Numbered from the stretch's first letter, positions 29,202 through 37,403 are shown. The stretch is DNA of 53,708 nucleotides from Psychroserpens burtonensis DSM 12212 (GCF_000425305.1 NZ_AUDE01000030.1:1-53708), one strand, 5' to 3'. Notes: a model not told the origin generated them from the letters alone. Made by a program: numbers and translations.

Positions 29202-29219
29202 ATACGTAGTTCTACGTAT
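29202..29219. promoter_or_regulatory. Perfect inverted repeat upstream of the WYL regulator (candidate operator)
   Basis: ATACGTAG-TT-CTACGTAT, an 8-bp perfect inverted repeat with a 2-bp spacer, 131 bp upstream of the WYL gene start in an otherwise featureless AT-rich region. A dimeric winged-helix regulator would bind such a site. No second copy was seen in front of druH. Function is inference. Confidence 0.4.
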
Positions 29220-29354
29220 TTATGCGTTATCAATAGTTAAAATTTAAATAGAGTATAACTTGTTTAATGACATCTCTCATCACTTTAAAAATGAAAACGT
29301 ATTTTAATCTTAAATAAAGGGAAATTACAGTTTTATATAAGAGTTTTGTTACGG

Positions 29355-29672
29355 TTTACCGTAATCGCTTAAAAAAGCCTCTTAAGCGGTTTTATAAACC
29401 CGTTACAACTAGCCCTTAATTATACAAAGCTCTACCAGTCGTTTTAATTTAGATTATGAATCTTATACTGACGAGACCATTCTACTGATTCGCCAAATTT
29501 TAAAGCGATTTTAAAAAATAACTCTAGACAAATCACATGTGGTGCTAACCAAATATTCACTTTGTTTGTTTTAAAATGCATGTTTTAATAATCTCAATTT
29601 TAGATTTAAGATGCTCTAATCCCCATTGGACGTCAACCATGTCATCACCCGAAAGGGTACTAGAAAAGAAGG
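29355..29672 (-). pseudogene. Displaced 3' fragment of the mutarotase-like gene
   Basis: ~318 bp matching the 3' end and downstream flank of the mutarotase-like gene at 35463-35785. Shared blocks include CTTAATTA.ACAAAGC, TATACTG.CGAGACCATTC, CGCCAAATTTTA.AGCGATTT and GTCATCACCCGAAAGG, with many substitutions between. No frame is intact. A 3'-only copy in the same orientation suggests an insertion into, or partial duplication of, the gene's end. Confidence 0.75.
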
Positions 29673-29833
29673 GTGTATTCTGGCTATATTGGCATATATT
29701 CATCTCCATTACAACAGGATTATTCTATAACCTTTATAGTATGATTTCAAATAAATTTAAACCTTTTAAAATTGAAAATTCAATTTTTATTTCTAAATTT
29801 GATTAAGAAATTGATACTAAATAAGTGAACACG

Positions 29834-29865
29834 AAACTGAACACGTTTTGGAACACGATTAAGAA
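29834..29865 (+). repeat. 32-bp repeat, left copy (integration scar)
   Basis: Begins AAACTGAACACGTTTTGG and is perfectly repeated at 49617-49648. One frame reads KLNTFWNTIKNT in both copies and could be the last residues of an integrase-type gene. It lies ~70 bp before a tRNA-3'-end-like fragment at both places. Confidence 0.7.
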
Positions 29866-29933
29866 CACAGCGATTTTCAACTAACTAATAGTTAGTAGTT
29901 TAAAATTTAAATATTTGGCTTTTTGAAATTCAT

Positions 29934-29970
29934 AACCCAGAGGTCACGGGATCGTGCCCCGTTCTCGCTA
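29934..29970 (+). pseudogene. tRNA 3'-end fragment (probable attachment-site scar), left
   Basis: AACCCAGAGGTCACGGGATC followed by GTGCCCCGTTCTCGCTA: a variable loop, a T-arm with stem ACGGG/CCCGT and a 7-nt loop, then acceptor-like bases. The D and anticodon arms are missing, and the T loop no longer reads TTCGANN, so it is not a functional tRNA. tRNA 3' ends are standard targets of tyrosine-recombinase elements. Confidence 0.6.
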
Positions 29971-29988
29971 TAGTCTTAATCAAGTACA

Positions 29989-30020
29989 AACAACGGTTTA
30001 GTTCACACTAAACCGTTGTT
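29989..30020. terminator. Strong rho-independent terminator
   Basis: A perfect 14-bp stem AACAACGGTTTAGT / ACTAAACCGTTGTT with loop TCAC, followed by TT and A. It is 18 nt after the tRNA fragment and is probably the former terminator of that tRNA transcript. The rest of 30021-30269 shows no gene. Confidence 0.85.
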
Positions 30021-30269
30021 TTATGATTACTAGAGCTTTAAAACTACAATAACACTGATTACTAGTTGCTTACAATATAAACCTAGAAGCTTTAGCAGCG
30101 AACACTTTAAGGTTTTATTAGCAAAAAAAACAATAAGCTAGACTTACTAGGTCGTTTAGTACAGGTATTCAATACATCACATAAATCCTTATTTTACAAG
30201 GGAGTATCACTATTTTGAGACTAAAACTCTTATTGACCCCATTCGTAACGTTTAAAACATAGCGACCCT

Positions 30270-30629
30270 TTAGTTAGCCAACTCTCGTTGTATTCCAATT
30301 CTAAAACAACGCTCCTCTCCTAAATACTGAGGATTACCGTGTTTCTCTGACCAAAAGCCTTCTAAAAGATCTTTTGTAATACATTTATAAACAGCTACAC
30401 CTTTATAGAGTGTTTCATTATCGCCTTTGTAATTAAAATTAATAACCAAAATATTATCTTTAAAAAAACCAGTTCCTAACTGCAGTTGATTATTATTGAT
30501 TAACCATTTTGCTACAATCCTATTATTGTCATCTGCTGTTAATTGAAGTGTGCCTTTGTAAGCCGCGGTATCTCCATCTTGATTGCGTCCTGTGATATTG
30601 AAGTGACCTGTGAGTTCTGTTATCGTCAT
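30270..30629 (-). CDS. Conserved hypothetical protein
   Basis: A 119-aa protein, no signal peptide or membrane segment. The pattern is alternating beta strands (GHFNITGRNQDGDTAAYKGT, ILVINFNYKGD, YKGVAVYKC), suggesting a small beta-barrel or lipocalin-like fold, with a C-terminal GFWSEKHG...ERCFRIGI. Stand-alone gene, 141 nt from the NYN gene on the same strand. No function can be assigned. Confidence 0.6.
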   Translation of the reverse strand: MTITELTGHFNITGRNQDGDTAAYKGTLQLTADDNNRIVAKWLINNNQLQLGTGFFKDNILVINFNYKGDNETLYKGVAVYKCITKDLLEGFWSEKHGNPQYLGEERCFRIGIQRELAN

Positions 30630-30770
30630 TTATTATCTGATCTCTTTTGATTTGGTTAAAGGTATAATGGTTCACTGAGCTGTTGGTAATTAAAAAATAC
30701 TTCTCTAATTTAAAGGACTAAGACGGCTTAATATCTCACGCTAAGTACCAAACTTCACAATCGCTGCAGC

Positions 30771-31532
30771 TTATCTCTTTTTACCTTTAGTTTTCTCTTC
30801 ATTAAGCTTCACATAAATCAGTTTCAATCGACCTCTTGGATCCTCACGTCTTTCAATTTCAAAATCAGAAATAGAATTAATTAAAGGTGTTAGTTTTTGA
30901 AAACCATAATTTCTAGAATCAAAATTAGGTTGTTTTTTAAGTAGTAAACTTCCAACATCACCCAAAAATGCCCAACCATCGTCATCTGCAACATCGTCTA
31001 TTGTAGACGCTATAAACTTAATCTCTTTTTGCGTAATGTTATCGTAATTATTTTTAGGCGCTGATGATTTTGTAGACGCTGTAGACGTACTTTCTTCGGA
31101 TATATTTTTAAGAATCTCTATATAAATAAATTTATCACAAGCCACTATAAAAGGGTTCGGTGTTTTCTTTTCACCTATCCCATATACTTTCATGCCTGCC
31201 TCTCGTAAACGGGTTGCTAAACGTGTAAAATCGCTGTCACTAGAGACTAAACAAAATCCATCTACTTTCTCTGAATATAAAACATCCATAGCATCGATAA
31301 TCATAGCCGAGTCTGTCGCATTTTTACCAGTAGTATAACCATATTGCTGTATGGGTGTTATAGCGTTTTCTAATAACAAATTTTTCCATTTTGATAAATT
31401 TGGCTTGGTCCAATCACCATAGATACGCTTAATGGTAGGATTACCATATTTAGCAATTTCTTCCATCATTTCTTTTACATAAGCCGACGGTATGTTATCG
31501 CCATCTATAAGTACTGCTAATTTAATATCCAT
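30771..31532 (-). CDS. NYN-domain (LabA/PIN-like) putative RNase with OST-HTH/LOTUS domain
   Basis: A 253-aa protein. The NYN domain (~1-145) shows the acidic residues of the PIN-like active site: LIDGDNIP (Asp9, Asp11), DSAMIIDAMD and VSSDSDFTRLATRLREAG. After a Ser/Thr-rich linker the C-terminus (~165-245) matches OST-HTH/LOTUS (FLGDVGSLLLKKQPNFDSRN, GFQKLTPLINSI), an RNA-binding winged helix. Likely a cytosolic endoribonuclease or RNA-binding protein, common in Bacteroidota. Its own transcription unit. Confidence 0.85.
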   Translation of the reverse strand: MDIKLAVLIDGDNIPSAYVKEMMEEIAKYGNPTIKRIYGDWTKPNLSKWKNLLLENAITPIQQYGYTTGKNATDSAMIIDAMDVLYSEKVDGFCLVSSDSDFTRLATRLREAGMKVYGIGEKKTPNPFIVACDKFIYIEILKNISEESTSTASTKSSAPKNNYDNITQKEIKFIASTIDDVADDDGWAFLGDVGSLLLKKQPNFDSRNYGFQKLTPLINSISDFEIERREDPRGRLKLIYVKLNEEKTKGKKR

Positions 31533-31586
31533 TGGTTTTTGATTGTATTAATTTATTAAATATAAAGATAATTGCTTTAATGCAAA

Positions 31587-31610
31587 AAACCACTCCTAAT
31601 GGAGTGGTTT
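31587..31610 (-). terminator. Terminator of the small basic protein gene
   Basis: Stem AAACCACTCC / GGAGTGGTTT with a 4-nt loop; on the minus strand it is followed by a T run. It sits 22 nt after the stop of the small gene at 31632-31736 and upstream of the NYN gene. Confidence 0.85.
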
Positions 31611-31631
31611 AACTATACGTGTCTTAAGCCA

Positions 31632-31736
31632 TTACTTACGACTTGATTTTTTAGCCAATTTTGCAGCTTTCTTTTCTTTAGGTGATAATGCTGCTTCTTT
31701 TTTTACATTCTTTTTTGAATCTTGTGATTTTGCCAT
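31632..31736 (-). CDS. Small, highly basic Lys-rich protein
   Basis: A 34-aa protein, MAKSQDSKKNVKKEAALSPK then EKKAAKLAKKSSRK. Short proteins of the MAKS.DSKK...KEKKA type are widespread in Flavobacteriaceae and usually missed because of length. A dedicated terminator follows it, which supports expression. Half the residues are Lys, Arg or Ala, compatible with nucleic-acid or ribosome binding, but the function is unknown. Confidence 0.72.
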   Translation of the reverse strand: MAKSQDSKKNVKKEAALSPKEKKAAKLAKKSSRK

Positions 31737-31918
31737 GATATTTAATTTTAAGATTATGCTTTTAAATTAAGGATTAAATGTAGTAAAAAAATATCAATCT
31801 CTGTGGTCTATAAATCTACTAATGTTACTCTTGTATTCAACATTTTAAAGAATGCTATAATTGAAGAATGAAATAGTAATGGAGCTCAAAATGATACCAC
31901 TCCAATTTTAGAAAATTA

Positions 31919-32421
31919 TTGGTCGATATTATTGCTTCAACAGCCTCTTGGATTGAGACTTTTAGACTTTATTTAATTGGGCTAACAACTTTAATCCTTA
32001 GATTTGCTTGGTCTCAGAAACTAAAACCTCGCAAAGATATTGACTATGAATGTGAGACGAACGAAAAACCGAAATTCATTCAATCAAAAATGTTTTTAGG
32101 AATTGAAACCACATGTGCAATTATGATGTTGGCATTCCCCTACTATTCTGGAATTTTTTATCCCAACACAGAAAAGCAAAGAATCGCAGTTGACAAATCA
32201 GACATTAAAACAACGGCATTTACAATCCACGGGATGACTTGTGCGAGTTGCAATGAACACGTTAATCACGAAGTAAATACACTAAACGGAATTGTAAACT
32301 CAAAAGCGTCGTACGAAAAAAGGAAATGCCATTATTGAATTTGATAGAGCAAAAACTAATGAAACGGAAATTGAGAAAGCAATCAACGCAACAGGATATA
32401 AAGTAAACGATAAAAAATAGA
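31919..32421 (+). pseudogene. merTP: Decayed mercuric transporter MerTP (truncated and frameshifted)
   Basis: Homologous to the MerT-MerP fusion of Flavobacteriia. The N-terminal transmembrane segments and the Cys pair are absent; the frame begins inside the MerT part (IIASTASWIETFRLYLIGLT) and continues with a membrane segment and an HMA domain carrying GMTCASC. A 6-A run at 32316-32321 has one A too many: removing it restores ASYEKGNAIIEFDR to the stop at 32419-32421. So the gene is 5'-truncated and frameshifted. No merA or merR is nearby. Confidence 0.8.
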
Positions 32422-32426
32422 ATTAG

Positions 32427-32633
32427 ATGGAAACCATATTAAAATCAGAAATTACTTGTCCAAACTGTGGACATCAAAAGGAAGAACAAATGCCGACAAA
32501 CGCTTGTCAATTCTTTTACAATTGCGAGAATTGCAAAAAGGTTATGAAACCAAACCAAGGAGATTGTTGTGTTTATTGCTCATTCGGAACAGTAGCTTGT
32601 CCACCAATTCAGGAAAACAAAAGCTGTTGTTAA
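32427..32633 (+). CDS. GDCCVxC domain-containing small protein
   Basis: A 68-aa Cys-rich protein: CPNCGH (11-16), FFYNCENC, and the signature GDCCVYCSFGT, then CPP and a final SCC. GDCCVxC proteins commonly follow MerTP in Bacteroidota and probably bind or buffer heavy metals. It lies 5 nt after the broken merTP and is the only intact survivor of that metal operon, so it may no longer be useful. Confidence 0.85.
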   Translation: METILKSEITCPNCGHQKEEQMPTNACQFFYNCENCKKVMKPNQGDCCVYCSFGTVACPPIQENKSCC

Positions 32634-32776
32634 AATAGTCAATTACGAAAACTAAACAGAATAAAGTTAATGGATAATAACGTTAGCACTAATAGGCAAA
32701 CGCTCACTTTTTAATATCAAATTAGAATTGCTACATTTATGTTTTTAAATGCACATTTAATTTTAGATCCTCAAAA

Positions 32777-33916
32777 ATGAAAGAAAAGTATAAGTTGTCT
32801 ATTTTAATACTAGTTATGTTATTTTCTCATTTAATCACTCAAGCACAATTTATTACATTCGAACATGACGGTATTGACCGTCAATATTTATACTATGAAC
32901 CTACAAATTTAAATGAGAATATGCCTTTAGTCTTTGTTATGCATGGCTATACTGGTGATGCTAATAGTATGAGAAATTATTCTGAAATGAATCAAATAGC
33001 CGATCAATACGGTTTTGCAGTTTGTTATCCAAGAGGGACTTTAGATTCGGGTGGAAATCGGTTCTGGAATGTCGGATATGCGTTTCATCAAACTGAAACC
33101 GTAAATGATGTTGGTTTTTTAACCGAATTAGCTGAACACCTTCAAATAACCCAAAATTTGAATCCTGATTATACTTTTGCCACTGGCTTTTCTAATGGTG
33201 GGGAAATGTGTTACATGCTTGCTTGTCAAGCTTACAATACGTTTAAAGCAGTCGCTCCTGTAGCAGGCATGATCCTACAAGACATTATAGATGACTGTGA
33301 TGATAGCCCACCAATCCCTTTGTTTGAAATACATGGTTCTCAAGATAACGTCACACCATTATCAGGAGATCCAAATAATAATGATGGATGGGGAGCTTAT
33401 CCAAGTATACCCTCTACAGTAAATTATTTTGTAGAAAAAAATGAATGCACATCGAACAATACACAAACATTACCAAATACCGATAACTCTGACGGAAGTT
33501 TTATTAATAGTGTAAAGTATTTAAATGGTATTAATAATAATGAAGTATGGTATTATGAAGTTGTAGGTGGTGGACATGATTGGCCTGGAGCTTGGGGAAA
33601 TATGGATATTAATGCTGGTGAAGAAGCCTGGCTATTTTTTCAAAATCATATAGATAATACGCTATCACTTCCAGATTTTGAAGATCTAGAAAATACCATT
33701 CGTATTTTTCCAAATCCTACAAGTAATGTAATTACTGTAGAAACTAATAATCCGTTGGAACTTAAAGAGCTAATTATTTACAATACTCTGGGAATAAATT
33801 TAAACTTAAATCCTACTAATGGAATCATAAACCTCACTAATTTGAATACGGGTGTTTACTTATTAAGTATTACAACTTCAAAAGGCACAATAACAAAAAA
33901 AGTTGTAAAAAATTAA
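32777..33916 (+). CDS. Secreted PHB-depolymerase/feruloyl-esterase-type hydrolase with T9SS type A sorting domain
   Basis: A 379-aa protein with signal peptide (MKEKYKLSILILVMLFSHLITQAQ). The alpha/beta hydrolase core (~30-290) has FVMHGYTGD, the nucleophile in TGFSNGGEM, a GSQDNVTP acid loop and GGGHDWPG with the catalytic His, as in LpqC/PHB depolymerase esterases. Residues ~310-379 are a T9SS type A domain (IRIFPNPTSNVITVE, GVYLLSI, KKVVKN). It acts outside the cell on a polyester or feruloyl-type substrate. A degenerate attC-like site follows, and its flanks show the cassette symmetry in weakened form. Confidence 0.88.
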   Translation: MKEKYKLSILILVMLFSHLITQAQFITFEHDGIDRQYLYYEPTNLNENMPLVFVMHGYTGDANSMRNYSEMNQIADQYGFAVCYPRGTLDSGGNRFWNVGYAFHQTETVNDVGFLTELAEHLQITQNLNPDYTFATGFSNGGEMCYMLACQAYNTFKAVAPVAGMILQDIIDDCDDSPPIPLFEIHGSQDNVTPLSGDPNNNDGWGAYPSIPSTVNYFVEKNECTSNNTQTLPNTDNSDGSFINSVKYLNGINNNEVWYYEVVGGGHDWPGAWGNMDINAGEEAWLFFQNHIDNTLSLPDFEDLENTIRIFPNPTSNVITVETNNPLELKELIIYNTLGINLNLNPTNGIINLTNLNTGVYLLSITTSKGTITKKVVKN

Positions 33917-33987
33917 ACATAATTAAATGCAAAATCGTGGATGCTTTTATAAATATATTAAGTGTATCAGTTATTGAAATAGCAACT

Positions 33988-34126
33988 ATTATTGCGAACA
34001 CGGTGTATCGTCAATGGCTTGTTAAGTGCATACTTGGAAAATCGTACGGTTTCCCTTAAGGTTCGGTTTCCTTTTACTATTCTAGTTGCTTAACAATAGC
34101 TACTAACCAGACACCAAACATTGAGC
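33988..34126 (+). repeat. Degenerate attC-like site behind the esterase
   Basis: It opens ATTATTGCGAAC and contains ACACGGTGTATCGTCAATGGC; the opposing arm TAGCTACTAACCAGACACC pairs with this imperfectly, and TTGTTAAG / CTTAACAA add an inner stem. The right box has decayed from (AC)GTT to CATTG. Its opening box matches 10 of 12 bases of the complement of GTTAGCACTAAT at 32682-32693, upstream of the esterase gene. Confidence 0.45.
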
Positions 34127-34173
34127 TTCATTAAGACCAACCAATAAGATTCTCGCTTTCTCGGGAAATACAG

Positions 34174-34902
34174 ATGATTAAATTCTTTAGACATATTAGA
34201 AAAGACCTTATGGAGAAAAATAAAACTGGAACGTATGTGAAATACGCCATTGGAGAAATAGTGCTTGTCGTAATCGGGATTTTGATTGCGCTCTCCATAA
34301 GTAATTGGAATGAAAATCAAAAAGACAAAGAAACCGAGTTCTATGTATTAGAAGAAATTTTAAATAATTTAAAAGAGGATGCGCTTTTAATTGAAGGTAT
34401 TATCGCAAAGCGTGAAGACGCAAATACATCTGCGAAAAATATGCTTGGTTATTTAAAACAAGACACTGTAGACGTCGATGTCTTATCACGAGACTTTCTA
34501 AATTATTTATCCTTTGAACGTTATTTCCCTATTAATAATGCGTATGAAATATTAAAATCTAAAGGTTTAAAATTATCTAATAACAAATTAACGACTAGAA
34601 TATCGCGCTATTATGACTATGAACAGAACAAAGTCAACTTTAGCATTAAAGATGTTGAAGATGCTATTTTAATTATTCTAAATGATAAGAATAGTATTAT
34701 AAGATTTGTAAATACGTTTAATCTTAACGAATATGTAGAACTCACCGAACCCAATAGCACAACTTTTAAAAACGAATTATATAGAGAATTAGTCTCATTT
34801 AAGAATAACAATGGTGGCACCTTAGAGCGATTGCGTAATTTTAGTAACACGAATAGCGCCTTAGTCTCAGATTTAGAGCAAGAATTAAAAAAAAATGAAT
34901 AA
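34174..34902 (+). CDS. DUF6090 family protein
   Basis: A 242-aa protein starting MIKFFRHIRKDLMEKNKTG, then YVKYAIGEIVLVVIGILIAL, the diagnostic DUF6090 N-terminus with one transmembrane helix (~25-45), and a helical C-terminal part rich in charged residues. Very common in Flavobacteriaceae and often in tandem; function unknown. A truncated paralogue starts 10 nt downstream. Confidence 0.88.
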   Translation: MIKFFRHIRKDLMEKNKTGTYVKYAIGEIVLVVIGILIALSISNWNENQKDKETEFYVLEEILNNLKEDALLIEGIIAKREDANTSAKNMLGYLKQDTVDVDVLSRDFLNYLSFERYFPINNAYEILKSKGLKLSNNKLTTRISRYYDYEQNKVNFSIKDVEDAILIILNDKNSIIRFVNTFNLNEYVELTEPNSTTFKNELYRELVSFKNNNGGTLERLRNFSNTNSALVSDLEQELKKNE

Positions 34903-34911
34903 CCAGTAACG

Positions 34912-35244
34912 ATGATTAAATTCTTTAGATACATTAGAAGAGACCTTATGGAAAAGAAAAAAGGAACGTATCTTAAATATGCCATTGGTGAAATTGTACT
35001 TGTCGTTATAGGTATTTTAATTGCTTTGAGTATTAATAACTGGAATGAACAAAAAAAGAATGAACAAACGATAATAATCGCTTTAAAGGAAGTTCAGCAT
35101 AATTTATTGTTAGATATCGAAGCATCGCAAGAGAACGTGAATGATTTTATGAAATTAAACACCCTCCTAAAAAAGATTTTCGACTCTAAAAACCCTTGGA
35201 CATCTGACGATTATAAAAATAAAAAAGTTAGCCGATATAATTGA
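34912..35244 (+). pseudogene. Truncated DUF6090 paralogue
   Basis: The first ~105 residues are a good DUF6090 N-terminus (MIKFFRYIRRDLMEKKKGTY, one transmembrane helix, SINNWNE). Then the frame joins foreign sequence in the run of A at ~35217-35226 and stops at 35244, less than half the usual length. The downstream sequence belongs to a HIT-family gene, so this is a recombination junction. Confidence 0.75.
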
Positions 35245-35431
35245 CAAGGCAAAATTACTTATTGAAGAAAATTTCAATCCAAATGGCTATAATATCGGAA
35301 TGGATTGTGGTGGAGTCGCCGAACAATCCGTACTGCATTTTCATTGTCATGTTATGCCAAGATACAGAGGAAATACGGAAAACTCCAAAGAAGGTGTAAG
35401 ACATTGTGTAAAAGGAAAAGGGAATTATTAA
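35225..35431 (+). pseudogene. C-terminal fragment of a HIT-family protein
   Basis: A different frame from the DUF6090 remnant reads KLADIIDKAKLLIEENFNPN, then GYNIGMDCGGVAEQSVLHFH and CHVMPRYRG, ending GVRHCVKGKGNY and TAA. HFHCHV is the His-x-His-x-His nucleotide-hydrolase motif. The N-terminal half of the ~130-aa family is missing, so this is not a functional gene. It is joined directly to the DUF6090 remnant. Confidence 0.75.
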
Positions 35432-35553
35432 ACGTGCTGCAACACTTTATTAAATTTGTTATGGGATTCCATAATCGCTCAAAGATAATTCTTAAGGTGT
35501 TTTGTAAGCCCCTCACATACAGCACTTAATTACACAAAGCGTTACCAGCGATT

Positions 35554-36438
35554 TTAGCTTAGGTTATAAACCTTATACTGCCGAGACCATTCCGTTGCTT
35601 CGCCAAATTTTAGAGCGATTTTAAAAAACAACTCTGGACACAAAACATGTGGCGCTCCCCAAACATTAACTTTGTTTGTTTTGAAATTGCCGGTTTCACT
35701 AATCCCTATTTTACAATCAAGATCCTCCAATTCCCATTGAGCATCAACAGAGTCATCACCCGAAAGGTTACTAAAAAAGAATTCTTGCTTGAGCGCACTC
35801 TTAAATGTAATATCATTTTGTCCGATGGCTACTTTTCCTTCAGGATTCACGGTTTCTTCAAATAGTGCTGGTTGTAATTGAAAAGGAAATTTTAATGTAT
35901 AGTTTGATCCTGTACCTTCTTTATTAAAAGCTGTAAAATTATGAACATATTCATCTGTAATTATATCTTTTTCACCTGTATTTTCTAATCTATATCTAAT
36001 TGTAAAACCAGCGTCTTTTAATTCAATGTCTTTTTTTAGTATATAGCCAAAGCCATTTATTATTTCTGATGTGCATTGGATTAAAAGTGTATTTGCTTCT
36101 GATGTGATTTTAAATTCAGCGGGTTTCACCGCATAGGTTTTACTAATATGGTATTTGTTATCCTCTTTTTTTAATAAACCCACTCCTATTTTATGAAACC
36201 AACCACCAATAGGTGTCTCTTCAAAGCCTAGTGCATCATCTATACCGAATTCATTATAAAATCCTTTGCCCAAATAATGCTCATTGTCATTAGTAGGACT
36301 TTCTAAACCTGCCAATTGCATATTTTGAAATTTTACACTCACTATTTTACCTGTCCAGTCAAATCTTGATCCCTTATAATTTTCGAGGGGACCATCAATA
36401 TGAATTTCTAGATTTTTGTTTTTAAGAATATGGGGCAT
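35554..36438 (-). CDS. Galactose-mutarotase-like (aldose 1-epimerase fold) protein
   Basis: A 294-aa beta-sandwich protein of the galactose-mutarotase superfamily: DWTGKIVSVKF, ESPTNDNEHYLGKGFYNEFG near the start, DEYVHNFTAFNKEG in the middle, and WGAPHVLCPELFFKIALKFG near the end. It is closer to the uncharacterised aldose-epimerase-like group than to classic GalM, so the substrate is uncertain. Cytosolic (no signal peptide). A degraded copy of its 3' end is present at 29355-29672. Confidence 0.72.
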   Translation of the reverse strand: MPHILKNKNLEIHIDGPLENYKGSRFDWTGKIVSVKFQNMQLAGLESPTNDNEHYLGKGFYNEFGIDDALGFEETPIGGWFHKIGVGLLKKEDNKYHISKTYAVKPAEFKITSEANTLLIQCTSEIINGFGYILKKDIELKDAGFTIRYRLENTGEKDIITDEYVHNFTAFNKEGTGSNYTLKFPFQLQPALFEETVNPEGKVAIGQNDITFKSALKQEFFFSNLSGDDSVDAQWELEDLDCKIGISETGNFKTNKVNVWGAPHVLCPELFFKIALKFGEATEWSRQYKVYNLS

Positions 36439-36648
36439 ACTAAGAAACGGATTATTGATGAATACTTACAGCAAATATCATTAATTTAAATGAAGACAAA
36501 ACACTTTATTTCAAAAGGAAAATTATTGTAATCTCTAAGGAGTTTATTACAGAATACCATAATTGTTTAAGGTATAAATAATAAGAGTAAATAGTTTTTG
36601 TTTATGGCTAGTTCCGTCGTCTAAAAATAAGTCAGTAAACATAAAACT

Positions 36649-36681
36649 AAGTAGGACGATTTAAATAAAACTGCCCTACTT
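36649..36681 (-). terminator. Possible terminator after the small lipoprotein gene
   Basis: AAGTAGG (36649-36655) and CCTACTT (36675-36681) form a 7-bp stem with a 19-nt loop, followed by TTTT on the minus strand just past the gene's stop. The loop is long, so this is tentative. Confidence 0.35.
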
Positions 36682-36687
36682 AATTTC

Positions 36688-37044
36688 CTATTTAAATTCA
36701 ATAACTTCGGCAGAGACGGTTGCAGATATTCTCTTTTTAGTTTCTATTAAATCAACACAAACATTAACTAGGGCTCTACTGCCAACTAATTCAACGCCTA
36801 CCGCTTTTGCATTAGCAAGCATTTTTGATTTAGCTTGAGATACAATACCTTCTTTATTCGTTATGTTTCCTGTCAATATTTTTTCAGTCGCTGTACCTGT
36901 AAAGCTGCCAAGTACAATAAAGTTATCACTTGATAAAACTGTTTGAGTTTGATTTAATTGATGATAACCTCCTCGATGTAAGCTGCTTGTTTTACAGGAT
37001 GTAAATGCGACAACAATGAGCATAATTAAAATTACTTTCTTCAT
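36688..37044 (-). CDS. Small lipoprotein, DUF6567-like
   Basis: A 118-aa protein with a lipoprotein signal (MKKVILIMLIVVAFTSCKTS, lipobox Cys17). The mature part (QTQTVLSSDNFIVLGSFTGT, then KSKMLANAKAVGVELVGSRA and VSAEVIEF) resembles the DUF6567 lipoproteins of Bacteroidota, a small alpha/beta domain of unknown function. Monocistronic by spacing (~120 nt upstream gap). Confidence 0.68.
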   Translation of the reverse strand: MKKVILIMLIVVAFTSCKTSSLHRGGYHQLNQTQTVLSSDNFIVLGSFTGTATEKILTGNITNKEGIVSQAKSKMLANAKAVGVELVGSRALVNVCVDLIETKKRISATVSAEVIEFK

Positions 37045-37065
37045 TTTATTAATTTAAAATTTTCA

Positions 37066-37162
37066 CCTACTTCGTTTTAGGTCTTGTTCGGCTTGTTTTG
37101 ACCTTACTACTATTCTTTTTTTGTATAACATACTCATTATGGAAATCCGAAATGCTATAAAA
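37066..37162 (+). repeat. Direct repeat flanking the nuclease module, copy A
   Basis: Begins CCTACTTCGTTTTAGG, contains GTTCGGCTTGTTTTGACC and ends near GGAAATCCGAAATGC...AAAAAA. It aligns over ~100 bp, with substitutions, to 38373-38477. The two copies bracket the gene pair between them. Confidence 0.5.
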
Positions 37163-37164
37163 AA

Positions 37165-37398
37165 TTAATCCTCCCATCCACAAAGGGATCTTCCTATATT
37201 TTTAGCATCCTTTAATGTGACTTTTTCAATTGAACTTTTACAGTTTGAAAGTCCACGACACTTTTCTGAATAATGATACTTTTTACTGTATTTGCCCTTA
37301 CAGATATAGATCTTAGATTCGACTAAATCAAAAGATGTTATAGCTCCGAATAGCAAGCAAAAGGATAGACTTAAAAAAGTATTAAAGATAAATTTCAT
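37165..37398 (-). CDS. Small secreted Cys-containing protein paired with the nuclease
   Basis: A 77-aa protein with an N-terminal signal/anchor segment (TFLSLSFCLLFGAITSFDLV) and a mature part containing YICKGKYSKKYHYSEKCRGL, SNCKSS and LCGWED, i.e. four Cys that could form two disulfides or bind metal. Its ATG is 5 nt downstream of the nuclease stop, so the two are co-transcribed. No function assigned. Confidence 0.65.
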   Translation of the reverse strand: MKFIFNTFLSLSFCLLFGAITSFDLVESKIYICKGKYSKKYHYSEKCRGLSNCKSSIEKVTLKDAKNIGRSLCGWED

Positions 37399-37403
37399 GA
37401 ATC

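Noticed and set aside
29576-29806. A 76-codon plus-strand frame near the mutarotase fragment
   Set aside because: Half of it is antisense to the degraded mutarotase fragment and the rest has no coding character.
29934-29970. Possible intact tRNA gene
   Set aside because: Only the variable loop, T-arm and acceptor 3' strand are present; no D arm, anticodon arm or 5' acceptor strand lies upstream.
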